From: an uncultured bacterium
GTDB taxonomy: Bacteria; Verrucomicrobiota; Lentisphaeria; Victivallales; UBA1829
NCBI GenBank assembly: GCA_949292215.1
Contig: CASEYW010000087.1
Coordinates: forward strand, 26,564-90,563
Length of the DNA: 64,000 bases
Direction: 5' to 3'
In this document: positions 1 to 8,609 of the stretch, piece by piece
Position numbering within the stretch: the stretch's first letter is position 1
Layout of the letters: each line of letters opens with the position of its first letter
Program-made: the position numbers and the translations under genes
The notes under the pieces: model-generated
What the model was told of the DNA's origin: nothing
Databases searched by the model: none
The model's input: the letters and a program-made list of their open reading frames with translations, nothing else

Positions 1-2901
1 CGGATTCGTCCGGTTTCCCGGAGGAAGGATGCGTCGGGCTTTCAGATAATCGACACTCTTTTTTAAGGAAAAGGAACTTTTGTCCGCGGAACCGACTTCG
101 CTGAAGAACAGCTCCATCTTCGCCTGCGATCCGCCAGCAGGAGACAGCGTCAGACAGGATGGACGTTTCCGGATGCGGAAAGCAGATGAGCTTTCGAATG
201 GAATATCCGTGACGCGCAGTGCGAAGCCGGTCAGAAGCGAAAGTTTCGACTGTTCCGAATTCACTGCGCTCTCCGGCGGACAATCCCGCAGATACGCACG
301 GTCATACGCCAGTTCAACCCGATTCTGCGATCTCCCGACATCCCCCCTCCTGAACAGACAGGCCCCTAGAAATTCATTAGCCCGGTGGAGCGGCGAATCG
401 TAAACCCGGAACGGGTCCGGTCCTTTCGGCGGATTGTAGATCAAGTCCGGATTCCGGTCCAGCCAGACCGCTCCCTGATGGACAAACATCCCGCTGAAAT
501 TCTGAAGTGCCGCATACGCAGGAAATGTCAGCGCATTCTCATACTGATACTGATTGGCGTAACAGTGATTGTGTTCGGTCACCAGGATCGGTCTGTCCGC
601 AAGCCGGGATGCCGCCGCCGTCAGAAAATGGGGAACACTTGATTCAATGGCACTGCTTTGAAGATACTGCGTTCCGGCCTCTCCCCAGCCTCCGCGCGGA
701 TGGTTGAAATAGGTGTTGATGGAAACCGCGTCAGAACACTCCGCACGCAGTCCGCTGTGGCGAATCTGCTTTCCGCAGTTGTATTGTGTCACAAGTCCCC
801 GATATCCCATTTTCCGAATCTCCGAAGCGCACCACATCTGAAGTTCGGAAAGGCATTGGAACAGAAATTCATTCCAGTCCCGGTTCTCCTGATTGTTCAC
901 CCAATACTGCTGCGGCTCCTTCAGCTCGCCGATTGTTTTCGCGTCGGCACTTCCCTTCCAGGCATTTTTCACTCCATTCAGTGAGCCGTATTTCTTTTCC
1001 AGGAACGTATGCCATCGTTTGAGCAGGCGCTCTTTGAGCTTCTTCGGCAGCCGGGCGTAATAGTGGATTCCAAGTTCCAGTTCGTTGCTGAACTCCAAAC
1101 AGAGCACGGCAGGTTCATCCTTCCATGCGATCCCGGTATAGGGGTTCACATGGTCCAGAAGCTCCTTTGCCAGAGACTTCCACGCCTGCCGGACAACCGG
1201 ATCCCCCATGATGAAGCGAAAACGGCTTTCGAGCGTATCCTGACTGCTCCGGTAACGTTTTCCGAGCGACCCGGTATTCAGATTCACATAAAAATAAATT
1301 CCCTGTTTCTTTCCTTCCGCGAGAAGGTAATCCATGAAGTCGAGCCATTTTGCGTCATATCGGAGTGCGTTCATGTTCCGGTTGTCCGGAATGGCGCCGA
1401 TCCGCATGGCATTGTAGCCCTGTCTTCGCACAAGGGAACAGAAAAGCGGAACATCTTTGCTGCGGTCACGCCTGATTTTTTTCCGTTCTCCGATACGGAA
1501 GAGACGGTCTGCCCCCCATTCGGCGAATCCGAAAAAACGCTGTTCCACGCCGGGCAGCTTCTCAAACTCCAGTCCGCCGTTCGCGGAAAACCGAACTCTT
1601 CCGTACTTTCCAGCCGGTCCCGGAGCAAGGAAACGGTCCAGATCAATTGCGGACCCCTTGACCACCTGCAGATCCGGGAAATCGCAGATCTTCCATGCCG
1701 CATCCGGTTTGAACTCGTTCATTCCGATGCTGACCTCCCGCGAAGCAAAACTCCCCGCTCCGACAATCCAAACCGAATTCCCTTTCGAGGAAAGCGTAAT
1801 CGCGGCGACCTCCTTTCCCGGCAGTGCAAAACGAGAAAGATAGAATCCACCCTTCCGATTCTGTTTGACCGGAAACGTACAAACCTTTTTCGCATTGGAC
1901 GCACCAGTGATGGCAATCCAATCCAGAACGTCGCGTCCTGCGACAATCTCGTATTCCGCATTCAGTCCATCCGCGAAATGAAACCGGATACTGCCGATCG
2001 GCGTTCCCCGTTTCGGAGTCCAGCAGGAAGTATGAAGCAGATAGAAGAATTTCTGACGCGGAAACGGATTCCGGAAGGGAATCTTCACCTCCTTCAAATC
2101 GGTCCGGCAGAATTTCGAATCGAAGACCAGAACCGCATTTCCTCCGTTCGCAGCCGGATCAATGAGCGAAAATTCCATCCCTCCGAAAGAAACCAGCGCC
2201 GGGTCGATTCCATGCAGATCTTCTTCCGGTCCCTGATCGGACCATCCGCCCTTGCCGTCGCCGGGTTTCTCATCGGCAAAGTCCCGGTTCGCAAAAGAAC
2301 GAAGATCTACCGGAGTGACATCGGCTCCGACGCGCAGCGGTCCGGCGAAGCGGTGAAGGAACGTCAGTTCCGTCGTGGCACCACCCTTCACACGGACCGT
2401 AAAGACAGCACGGGAATCGGCAGAGGTCAAAAGGCACCGTCTGCCGAATTTCACGATTCCCCGATCAGCGATGATTCTCGCCGGAAATTTTTCTCCGCCC
2501 GGATAGTTGCGGATCTTCCAGCCTTCATCTCCCTGTTCGAAATCACCGTTCGGGAGCAGTATCCCATTCACGGCGATGTTGTCGAAAAATGTACCGTAAA
2601 CCGACTGCTTCCCTTTCGAATAAAGGCTGAAAAACTGAATGGATACAACCCCGTCCTTTTCCGGGACAAACGTGATTTTCCGGGATTCCCAGCTTCCTTC
2701 TCTGCCGGTCAGATCAAAGGTCACGACTTTCCCGTTGAGTTCAGGCTGTCTGGAAAACTTCAAATAGGTCCCCTTCCCTCCAGATTCAATTTCTGCATTG
2801 TTCAAGTTCACCGAACCGTGCAGATGAACACGACCGGAATTCAATGCGGAAAGAGACAAAGGCAAAAGCATCCCCGCAAGAAGGCACAAGAAAACGTTCA
2901 T
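1..2901 (-). CDS. Secreted clan-A glycoside hydrolase with N-terminal CBM-like module (3' end beyond window)
   Basis: The open frame starts at 2901 behind an AGGGAG ribosome site and stays open for 967 codons to the window edge, so the C-terminus is missing. Residues 1-19 form a signal peptide. Residues about 20-195 look like a jelly-roll carbohydrate-binding module (LLPNGDFEQGDEGW near 115-128). Residues about 197-375 form a domain with DGKGGWSDQGPEEDL that recurs in two other glycosidases of this window. The remainder is a (beta/alpha)8 hydrolase: SNE (E607) is the probable acid/base and VTEHN (E776) the probable nucleophile. Such enzymes cut plant or host polysaccharides outside the cytoplasm; the substrate cannot be told. 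It follows a pseudopilin gene by 26 bases and is divergent from an AraC regulator. A GH5-like fold is inferred from motifs only. Confidence 0.8.
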   Translation of the reverse strand, partial: MNVFLCLLAGMLLPLSLSALNSGRVHLHGSVNLNNAEIESGGKGTYLKFSRQPELNGKVVTFDLTGREGSWESRKITFVPEKDGVVSIQFFSLYSKGKQSVYGTFFDNIAVNGILLPNGDFEQGDEGWKIRNYPGGEKFPARIIADRGIVKFGRRCLLTSADSRAVFTVRVKGGATTELTFLHRFAGPLRVGADVTPVDLRSFANRDFADEKPGDGKGGWSDQGPEEDLHGIDPALVSFGGMEFSLIDPAANGGNAVLVFDSKFCRTDLKEVKIPFRNPFPRQKFFYLLHTSCWTPKRGTPIGSIRFHFADGLNAEYEIVAGRDVLDWIAITGASNAKKVCTFPVKQNRKGGFYLSRFALPGKEVAAITLSSKGNSVWIVGAGSFASREVSIGMNEFKPDAAWKICDFPDLQVVKGSAIDLDRFLAPGPAGKYGRVRFSANGGLEFEKLPGVEQRFFGFAEWGADRLFRIGERKKIRRDRSKDVPLFCSLVRRQGYNAMRIGAIPDNRNMNALRYDAKWLDFMDYLLAEGKKQGIYFYVNLNTGSLGKRYRSSQDTLESRFRFIMGDPVVRQAWKSLAKELLDHVNPYTGIAWKDEPAVLCLEFSNELELGIHYYARLPKKLKERLLKRWHTFLEKKYGSLNGVKNAWKGSADAKTIGELKEPQQYWVNNQENRDWNEFLFQCLSELQMWCASEIRKMGYRGLVTQYNCGKQIRHSGLRAECSDAVSINTYFNHPRGGWGEAGTQYLQSSAIESSVPHFLTAAASRLADRPILVTEHNHCYANQYQYENALTFPAYAALQNFSGMFVHQGAVWLDRNPDLIYNPPKGPDPFRVYDSPLHRANEFLGACLFRRGDVGRSQNRVELAYDRAYLRDCPPESAVNSEQSKLSLLTGFALRVTDIPFESSSAFRIRKRPSCLTLSPAGGSQAKMELFFSEVGSADKSSFSLKKSVDYLKARRILPPGNRTNP

Positions 2902-2927
2902 GGAAAACTCCCTGTTTCACGATTGCA

Positions 2928-3647
2928 TTATGGATACGTCAGGCGGTAATCGGCTCTGCGGAACCGTCCGCTGTTTGTATAGATCCAGCCGGTCGGCGTA
3001 TAGTTCCGGTAGCAGGAATAGAAATCGGTTCCTCCCGCATGACCGTCGGCATACCAGTTGTTGGTCCGGTTGCCATGACGGAAATGGATCCCCTGCTTGT
3101 TCGGACCATGAAAATTCCAGGAGGGAAGGCCTGTCACCGTGTCAACCGTGTCAAACAAAACCGGGAACCGGGAGGCATGCTTCATCTTCCGGAAGTCGAT
3201 CCACTGGGGATTGTTGTGATCAAGTCCGCCGGAAATGACGGGATCGCCATGCGCCCGGTCCACCGTATCGCCCAGGAGAGCATAAATCCGCATGCCGTAG
3301 GTCTTCGCATAAGAGTCGGTCTCTTTGAGCACAGAGGGATACGACGGACAAAACGCACTTTTCGGAATTGCTTTTCTCGAACCGAATATTTCCACGCCCC
3401 AGTAGTAATTGTCCGCACCGTTGCCCGTGACAAACTGAACGGCAAGAATATCGTTGTTCTGATCGGCATACATCCTGCACGCCAGTCCAGTCTGTTTCAA
3501 ATTGGAAATGCAGGAAACCGAACGTGCCTTCTCCCGCGCAGAATTCAATGCAGGCAGCAGCATTGCCGCGAGAATTGCTATTATTGCAATCACAATCAAA
3601 AGCTCTATCAATGTAAATCTCAAACGTCTCATTCGGTTCTTCTCCAT
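2928..3647 (-). CDS. Type II secretion pseudopilin-like protein with H-X9-DG motif
   Basis: This 239-residue protein begins with a short basic leader followed by [15 protein letters not shown], the class III prepilin cleavage/methylation signal, and continues as an amphipathic helix ([12 protein letters not shown]). Near the C-terminus H191 starts the pattern H-X9-DG ([12 protein letters not shown]), the signature of the prepilin-type processing-associated family. It should be cut by a prepilin peptidase and sit in the inner membrane or in a pseudopilus. A second possible start is Met6 (3632), which gives a more typical leader. It is first in an operon with the secreted glycosidase ending at the left edge, which suggests a dedicated role in exporting or displaying that enzyme; this is inference. 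Confidence 0.88.
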   Translation of the reverse strand: MEKNRMRRLRFTLIELLIVIAIIAILAAMLLPALNSAREKARSVSCISNLKQTGLACRMYADQNNDILAVQFVTGNGADNYYWGVEIFGSRKAIPKSAFCPSYPSVLKETDSYAKTYGMRIYALLGDTVDRAHGDPVISGGLDHNNPQWIDFRKMKHASRFPVLFDTVDTVTGLPSWNFHGPNKQGIHFRHGNRTNNWYADGHAGGTDFYSCYRNYTPTGWIYTNSGRFRRADYRLTYP

Positions 3648-3682
3648 GATTTATTTCCCCACCTGTCTTTTTGCATTGTTAC

Positions 3683-3711
3683 ATTATACAATCAAATAAA
3701 ACGAAAAACAA
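3683..3711 (-). promoter_or_regulatory. Promoter of the pseudopilin-glycosidase operon
   Basis: Read on the minus strand there is TTGTTT (3711-3706), a 17-base spacer and a perfect TATAAT (3688-3683), ending 35 bases before the start codon at 3647. ATCAAAT (3691-3697 on the plus strand) lies in the spacer and recurs as a direct repeat before the other AraC-linked pseudopilin operon. Confidence 0.5.
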
Positions 3712-3815
3712 GAGGAGAATTAGAACAAAAATATGACTTTGGGGACATTTCATCATTGCAATTCTGAAAAATGAATGTATTTTCCAAAATGAAATTATAA
3801 AATAAGGGGATATTC

Positions 3816-4643
3816 ATGGCTAGAAAACGAGGCTTTTCCTATGCGCTTCTCGGCTCTGTGGAAAATCGGATCACCATGCCGCTTCCGCTGTATGTTCACG
3901 CTCTCGGACATGTGACACGCTATTTTCCATATATGGAAGACCTTCCGCCGCGAAAAGAACCCTTTGTGGAAATTTACTGGTGCATCTCCGGTTCCGGACG
4001 TTTTTTCATGGAGGGGGAAGAAGCACAGATCATGCGCCCCGGAGATGTCTTCTACCGGCTCGAAAACGAACGCCATTACCACGAAATCGTGGAGGAACCG
4101 TGGGAATACCGATGGCTGACCTTCGCAGGGCCTCTCGCCGAACCGCTTCTGAAATCCTATCAATTTCCCCATAAGTGCTTTCATGCCGGACAGTGCCCGC
4201 ATGAGCTGTACATGCGTCTGGAAACCCTGATGCGCGAAAAAACAGATTATAATTTCCGGGAATCGGTTGCCGTAATCTGTTCCATTCTTGCCCGTTTTGG
4301 AGGAAACGATGAAACCACCTCGCCTGAAGCCGGACTTACCGGCCGCGCAAAAAAAATCTGCGCCATCCACTACCAGGACCCGACTTTCGACATCAACACA
4401 CTTTCCTCCATTCTGAAAGTGAACCGCTGGACTCTGCGGCGCGCTTTCCGTCGCCATCTCAACACAACGCCAAGCTCCTTTCTGTTCAACATGCGTATGA
4501 ACAACGCATTCAAACTGCTGCAGAACACCCGTCTGCCGATCGCACAAATCGCCCGGGAATGCGGATTTGCCGATGTCAGTTACTTCTGCAAAGTCATCCG
4601 CGAAACCTCCGGTTCTCCGCCCTCAAAACTGCGCAGATTGTAA
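3816..4643 (+). CDS. AraC-family transcriptional regulator
   Basis: This 275-residue protein has an N-terminal cupin-like sensor half (FVEIYWCISGSGRFF... MRPGDVFY, residues about 50-90) and a C-terminal AraC DNA-binding half with two helix-turn-helix units (INTLSSILKVNRWTLRRAF and IAQIARECGFADVSYFCKV, residues about 195-265). An AAGGGG ribosome site precedes the ATG. It is divergent from the pseudopilin-glycosidase operon at 3647 with a shared 168-base control region, so it probably activates that operon in response to a sugar. It is paralogous to the AraC regulator at 54508, which has the same divergent arrangement. Confidence 0.9.
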   Translation: MARKRGFSYALLGSVENRITMPLPLYVHALGHVTRYFPYMEDLPPRKEPFVEIYWCISGSGRFFMEGEEAQIMRPGDVFYRLENERHYHEIVEEPWEYRWLTFAGPLAEPLLKSYQFPHKCFHAGQCPHELYMRLETLMREKTDYNFRESVAVICSILARFGGNDETTSPEAGLTGRAKKICAIHYQDPTFDINTLSSILKVNRWTLRRAFRRHLNTTPSSFLFNMRMNNAFKLLQNTRLPIAQIARECGFADVSYFCKVIRETSGSPPSKLRRL

Positions 4644-4714
4644 CTCGACCGTCCTCCCAGCCGGATTTGAGAAAACATTTACGCAAAAAGTTTTTCACAT
4701 TTTCTTTTTTTTTC

Positions 4715-4748
4715 TTGCTTTCCCTGCGTATTTCAGTTAAATTAACTG
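4715..4748 (+). promoter_or_regulatory. Promoter with palindromic operator before the LacI-type regulator
   Basis: TTGCTT (4715-4720), a 17-base spacer and TAAATT (4738-4743) form a plausible promoter. The perfect palindrome CAGTTAA-A-TTAACTG (4734-4748) covers the -10 element, as expected for a repressor controlling its own operon. The start codon follows at 4765. Confidence 0.5.
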
Positions 4749-4764
4749 CGAAAAGAGAAATTTT

Positions 4765-5763
4765 ATGCAGAGGATTCCAGACGTGAAAAACAGACTGACC
4801 ATCAAAGAGTTCGCAGGCAGGGCCGGGGTTTCCATCGCCACCGTCTCCCGTGCATTCACCGGAAACGGCAGGATCAGTGACAAGACCCGGAAGAAAATCC
4901 TCCAGCTTGCCGACCAGCTCGGATATTCCGCAGGACGAGCCAGGGGAATGAGCGGTTCCTCCACACCTCCGGAAATCATCTTCTTCTATCCGGAAGTCTA
5001 TTCTGACGAACCGGACTATTTCATCGCAGAGATTGAACTTGCCATCAAACGCAGCATCGACTGCGAAAATATTTTCACAATTACCCCCTTCGATGAAAAC
5101 GACGATCATGTCATCGACTCCGCAAAACTCCGAATGCTCGAAGGCAGCATTGCCGGAGCTATCATTGTGGCGGCAACCCCCGGCGCAAAAAAGCTGGCAA
5201 AGATGGCGGAAAGCTGTTCCCTTCCCTATGTCATCATCGGTTCAATTCCCGGTTTTGACTCCAATTCGGTTCTGTACGACAATGAATACGGTGCGTTTCT
5301 CGCAGGCAAGTATTTCCGGGAAACAGGGAGGAAACATCCCGCCTACATCACCGGACATCTCGACAGCGCGAAACAGACCGGTTTCAAACGCGGTTTCGGC
5401 GATTCAAACATTCTCGTGGTCCCCGGCGGCGCCGGGTTCCGTTTCGGAACAAATGCTCTGAACTATCTTCGGAAAAACCATCCGGAAGTGGACTGCGTCC
5501 TCTGCGCCAACGATATCCTTGCAATGGGACTCATCAAGGAGGCGGAAAACAAGGGAGTCCGGATTCCAAAAGATCTTGCCGTGATCGGATTCGACGACAT
5601 TGCCGTTTCGCGCTATTTCCAGCCGGCGATTTCTTCGGTCTCTCTGCATCTGGTCAAGATTGGAAAGACAGCGGTGGAACTGCTCCGGAAACAATTCACC
5701 GGAGAGAACCATGTGCAATCGGAAGTCGTTCAATGCGATCTGATCCTGAGACAGTCAACCTGA
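4765..5763 (+). CDS. LacI-family transcriptional regulator
   Basis: The 332-residue protein has a LacI helix-turn-helix near residues 12-31 (TIKEFAGRAG, VSIATVSRAF), a hinge region around 45-58, and a periplasmic-binding-protein-like effector domain (VIIGSIPGFDSNSVLYDNEYGA..., VDCVLCANDILAMGLIKEA, AVIGFDDIAVSRYF). It is the first gene of a rightward operon: the creatininase-family gene begins 22 bases later, followed by a nucleotidyltransferase, a sugar kinase and an epimerase. It therefore probably controls these genes, and itself, in response to a sugar or sugar phosphate. A palindrome over its own promoter fits autorepression. Confidence 0.9.
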   Translation: MQRIPDVKNRLTIKEFAGRAGVSIATVSRAFTGNGRISDKTRKKILQLADQLGYSAGRARGMSGSSTPPEIIFFYPEVYSDEPDYFIAEIELAIKRSIDCENIFTITPFDENDDHVIDSAKLRMLEGSIAGAIIVAATPGAKKLAKMAESCSLPYVIIGSIPGFDSNSVLYDNEYGAFLAGKYFRETGRKHPAYITGHLDSAKQTGFKRGFGDSNILVVPGGAGFRFGTNALNYLRKNHPEVDCVLCANDILAMGLIKEAENKGVRIPKDLAVIGFDDIAVSRYFQPAISSVSLHLVKIGKTAVELLRKQFTGENHVQSEVVQCDLILRQST

Positions 5764-5785
5764 TCGGAAACAAGGAAAACAGCAA

Positions 5786-6571
5786 ATGAACTGGGAAGAA
5801 CTGACAGCACCGGAATTTTCAAAAGCCGTTACGGAATGCGGCGGAGTCTGCATTCTGCCGATTGGAGTCATCGAAAAACACGGGAACCATCTTCCGCTGG
5901 GCATGGATGCCATCAACGCACACGAAGTGGCGGAACAGGCCGCAGAACAGGAACCCGTCATGGTGTTCCCTTTCTATTATTTCGGGCAGAACACACACGC
6001 GAAATGCGAACCCGGAGCCATTGCGATCCGCTTTGAACTGCTGCTTCCGCTTCTGGAGTCGGTTTGCGATGAGATCGCCCGGAACGGATTCCATAAAATT
6101 ATCTTTTACAACTGTCATGGCGGAAATCTGAATCTGTTGAACTATTTTTGCGAAAAGATGCTGGACTGCGAAAAACCGTATATGGTCTATCTGTATTCCA
6201 CCTGCCATGCAAGAGCGCGGGACAAATCTATTTTCGATGCGGAAGTGGACGGCCATGGCGGCGAATTCGAAACCAGTATTATGATGGCGGAACGACCGGA
6301 ACTCGTCAAAGGACAGCCCGCCGATTATGGAATGCCTTTGAAAAGAGAGGAATCGTTCCGCAAAACAGGCGCGGTCACTCCGACCTGGTGGTATGCGGAC
6401 CATCCCGGAATGCTTTGCGCTGACCGGACCATCTGCTCCACGGAAAAAGGCGAACAGTTCCTCTCCCAGCAGATGGAAGGACTGATCGAACTGATCCGTC
6501 TGGTCAAACAGGACAATACCCCGCTGGAGCTTTACCGTGAATTCATGAACCGATGCACTCGCCGAAACTGA
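5786..6571 (+). CDS. Creatininase-family amidohydrolase
   Basis: The 261-residue protein matches the length and signature of the creatininase superfamily of metal-dependent amidohydrolases. The expected metal ligands are visible: E30 and H32 in IEKHGNHLPLGMD with D41, H111 in NCHGGN, and DGHGGEFETS near 155-164. Family members open cyclic or linear amides (creatinine, formylated pterin or riboflavin intermediates, mycofactocin precursor); the true substrate here is unknown. Its place between a LacI regulator and sugar-nucleotide genes suggests an amide bond on a sugar derivative, for example an amino sugar, but that is inference. Spacing to both neighbours is under 30 bases, so it is in the operon. 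Confidence 0.85.
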   Translation: MNWEELTAPEFSKAVTECGGVCILPIGVIEKHGNHLPLGMDAINAHEVAEQAAEQEPVMVFPFYYFGQNTHAKCEPGAIAIRFELLLPLLESVCDEIARNGFHKIIFYNCHGGNLNLLNYFCEKMLDCEKPYMVYLYSTCHARARDKSIFDAEVDGHGGEFETSIMMAERPELVKGQPADYGMPLKREESFRKTGAVTPTWWYADHPGMLCADRTICSTEKGEQFLSQQMEGLIELIRLVKQDNTPLELYREFMNRCTRRN

Positions 6572-6598
6572 CAGATAACCAATAACAGGAGAAGCACT

Positions 6599-7498
6599 AT
6601 GGACAAGACACTCGTACTGCTCGCCGCAGGCATGGGCAGCCGCTACGGCGGACTCAAACAGCTGGATCAGCTCGGTCCCCATGGGGAAACGCTGATGGAC
6701 TACTCCATTTTTGACGCTCTTCGCGCCGGATTCAACAAGATCGTATTCATCATCCGTCACGACATCGAAGAGGAATTCAAACGTGTCGTCGGAAGCCGCT
6801 ATGAACACGCAGCGGACATCGCATATGCGTTCCAGTCTCTTGATGACCTCCCCGGCGGATTCGCCGTTCCGGAAGGCAGGACAAAACCGTGGGGAACCGG
6901 ACAGGCGGTCTATGCTGCAAGAGAGATCGTCAAAACCCCCTTTGCCGTCATCAATTCCGATGACTTCTACGGAGCGGATGGGTACCGGAAACTCGCAAAA
7001 GGTCTTGAAGCCCCCGCAAACGAATACTGCATGTGCGGATTCTATCTGCAGAACACGCTCTCCGAAAACGGTTCCGTCTCCCGGGGAATCTGTTCACTGA
7101 ATGCCGACGGCACGCTGAAAGATGTGGTGGAACATACAAAAATTGAAAAATCGGGAGGAAAGATCCTCAGCACACTGGAAGACGGCTCCCGCGTCGAATT
7201 CACCGGCCGCGAAATCGTCTCCATGAATATGTGGGGCTTTCAGCCATCGCTCTTCGACGAACTGGAATCGCTCTTCCGCGATTTTCTGAACCGGCACTCC
7301 ACCGAACTCAAAAGCGAATTCTACATTCCCTCCGTCGCCGATACGCTCGTCAAGGCGGGGAAGGCAAAAGTCAACGTGCTGACTTCTGACGACTCCTGGT
7401 TCGGAGTCACTTACAAGGAAGACCGTCCGGTGGTTCAGAACGGACTCCTCGCTCTCGTCAAAGCCGGTGTATATCCGGAAAATCTTTTCACAAAGTGA
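6599..7498 (+). CDS. Sugar-1-phosphate nucleotidyltransferase
   Basis: This 299-residue protein is a GT-A fold nucleotidyltransferase. Residues 7-22 carry the nucleotide-binding loop LLAAGMGSRYGGLKQL, residues 94-104 RTKPWGTGQAV, and D121-D122 in NSDDFYG are the likely Mg ligands. It should join an NTP with a hexose-1-phosphate to give an NDP-sugar and pyrophosphate in the cytoplasm. It is followed after 7 bases by an anomeric sugar kinase and then a GalE-like epimerase. The three together recall the kinase, uridylyltransferase and epimerase steps of lacto-N-biose/galacto-N-biose metabolism, although this enzyme is much shorter than the bifidobacterial LnpC. Specificity for UTP and HexNAc-1-P is inferred from context. 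Confidence 0.85.
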   Translation: MDKTLVLLAAGMGSRYGGLKQLDQLGPHGETLMDYSIFDALRAGFNKIVFIIRHDIEEEFKRVVGSRYEHAADIAYAFQSLDDLPGGFAVPEGRTKPWGTGQAVYAAREIVKTPFAVINSDDFYGADGYRKLAKGLEAPANEYCMCGFYLQNTLSENGSVSRGICSLNADGTLKDVVEHTKIEKSGGKILSTLEDGSRVEFTGREIVSMNMWGFQPSLFDELESLFRDFLNRHSTELKSEFYIPSVADTLVKAGKAKVNVLTSDDSWFGVTYKEDRPVVQNGLLALVKAGVYPENLFTK

Positions 7499-7505
7499 AT
7501 CTGCC

Positions 7506-8609
7506 ATGAATCAGAAATACGATTTTCAGGCCATCTGTTCCCAGTTCCGGTTGTACGGCGACTTCATTTCCGTTCAACCTTACGGCAACGGACACATCAA
7601 CGACACCTATCAGCTGACCTACTGCCAGAGTGGAAAGAACGTCCGCTACATTCTTCAGCGGATCAACACGAACGTCTTCAAGAACCCGGTCAGTCTGATG
7701 GACAACATCCAGCGGGTGACGGATCATCTCCAGAAGAAATGCACAAACTCCCGCGGTACGCTGACTCTGATCCTCACCGAAAAATGGAAACCCTATGTTG
7801 TCGGTTCCGCCGACAATTATTGGAGGGTCTATCTTTTTATCGAAAACGCGGGCAGTTTCGACGTAATCGAAAATGAGAAGCAGGCCTACGAAGCGGCAAA
7901 AGTCTTCGGACAGTTTCAGGCGGATCTTGTCGATCTTCCCGGTCCGCGGCTGATCGAAACGATTCCCGACTTTCACAACACTCCCGCACGGGTCGCAGCG
8001 CTGGAAAAAGCGGTCCGGGAAGACAAATGCGGACGCGTCGCCTCGGTCCGCCGGGAAATTGATTTCGTTCTCTCACGCAAGGAGGAAGCGGGACTTCTGC
8101 TCGAGCTGAACCGGAAAGGGCTGATTCCTGAACGGATCACGCACAATGACACAAAACTCAACAATGTGCTCATTGACAATGCGACAGGGACAGGAATCTG
8201 CGTCATCGACCTGGACACCGTCATGCCCGGACTTGTCCACTATGATTTCGGCGACCTGGTCCGCTCCGGAACCAGCCCCGCGCCTGAAGATGAAACGGAT
8301 CTTTCCAAAGTAACCATGCAGTTCAACATGTTTGAAGCTCTCCTCCGCGGCTACTGCGCTTCCGCGGGAGAATTTCTGAACGACGTCGAGCTGGAATATC
8401 TGCCGTTCAGCGGCAAACTGATCACACTTGAAATCGGAACACGCTTCCTGACGGATTATCTGGAAGGGGATGTCTATTTCAAAATCCACAGGGAAGGACA
8501 CAATCTCGACCGCTGCCGTTCCCAGTTCAAACTTGTGGAATCCATCGAACAGCAGTACGACCGGATGATGAAACTGGTCGGAGAAATCAAAAAGGACCTG
8601 AAAAAATGA
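7506..8609 (+). CDS. NahK-like N-acetylhexosamine 1-kinase / aminoglycoside phosphotransferase-family kinase
   Basis: ATG at 7506 is chosen because an upstream in-frame GTG (7467) would overlap the previous gene; the product has 367 residues, close to NahK. Kinase motifs are visible: an N-terminal nucleotide loop region PYGNGHINDTYQL (25-37) followed by YILQRINTNVFKNP, typical of NahK relatives; catalytic loop HNDTKLNN with D215; and metal-binding DLD with D235/D237. NahK phosphorylates the anomeric carbon of GlcNAc or GalNAc, giving the sugar-1-phosphate that the preceding nucleotidyltransferase can use. The stop codon overlaps the start of the epimerase gene (ATGA). Other anomeric sugar kinases of the same fold cannot be excluded. 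Confidence 0.82.
   Translation: MNQKYDFQAICSQFRLYGDFISVQPYGNGHINDTYQLTYCQSGKNVRYILQRINTNVFKNPVSLMDNIQRVTDHLQKKCTNSRGTLTLILTEKWKPYVVGSADNYWRVYLFIENAGSFDVIENEKQAYEAAKVFGQFQADLVDLPGPRLIETIPDFHNTPARVAALEKAVREDKCGRVASVRREIDFVLSRKEEAGLLLELNRKGLIPERITHNDTKLNNVLIDNATGTGICVIDLDTVMPGLVHYDFGDLVRSGTSPAPEDETDLSKVTMQFNMFEALLRGYCASAGEFLNDVELEYLPFSGKLITLEIGTRFLTDYLEGDVYFKIHREGHNLDRCRSQFKLVESIEQQYDRMMKLVGEIKKDLKK

Noticed and set aside
1009..2949. 646-codon plus-strand open frame
   Set aside because: It is antisense to the glycosidase at 1-2901, which has a signal peptide and catalytic motifs; the plus-strand protein is Arg/Ser-rich without domains.
2928..3647. Pseudopilin-like genes as parts of a type IV pilus operon
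   Set aside because: No pilus ATPase, secretin, platform protein or prepilin peptidase genes are present in the window; the copies are scattered singly.
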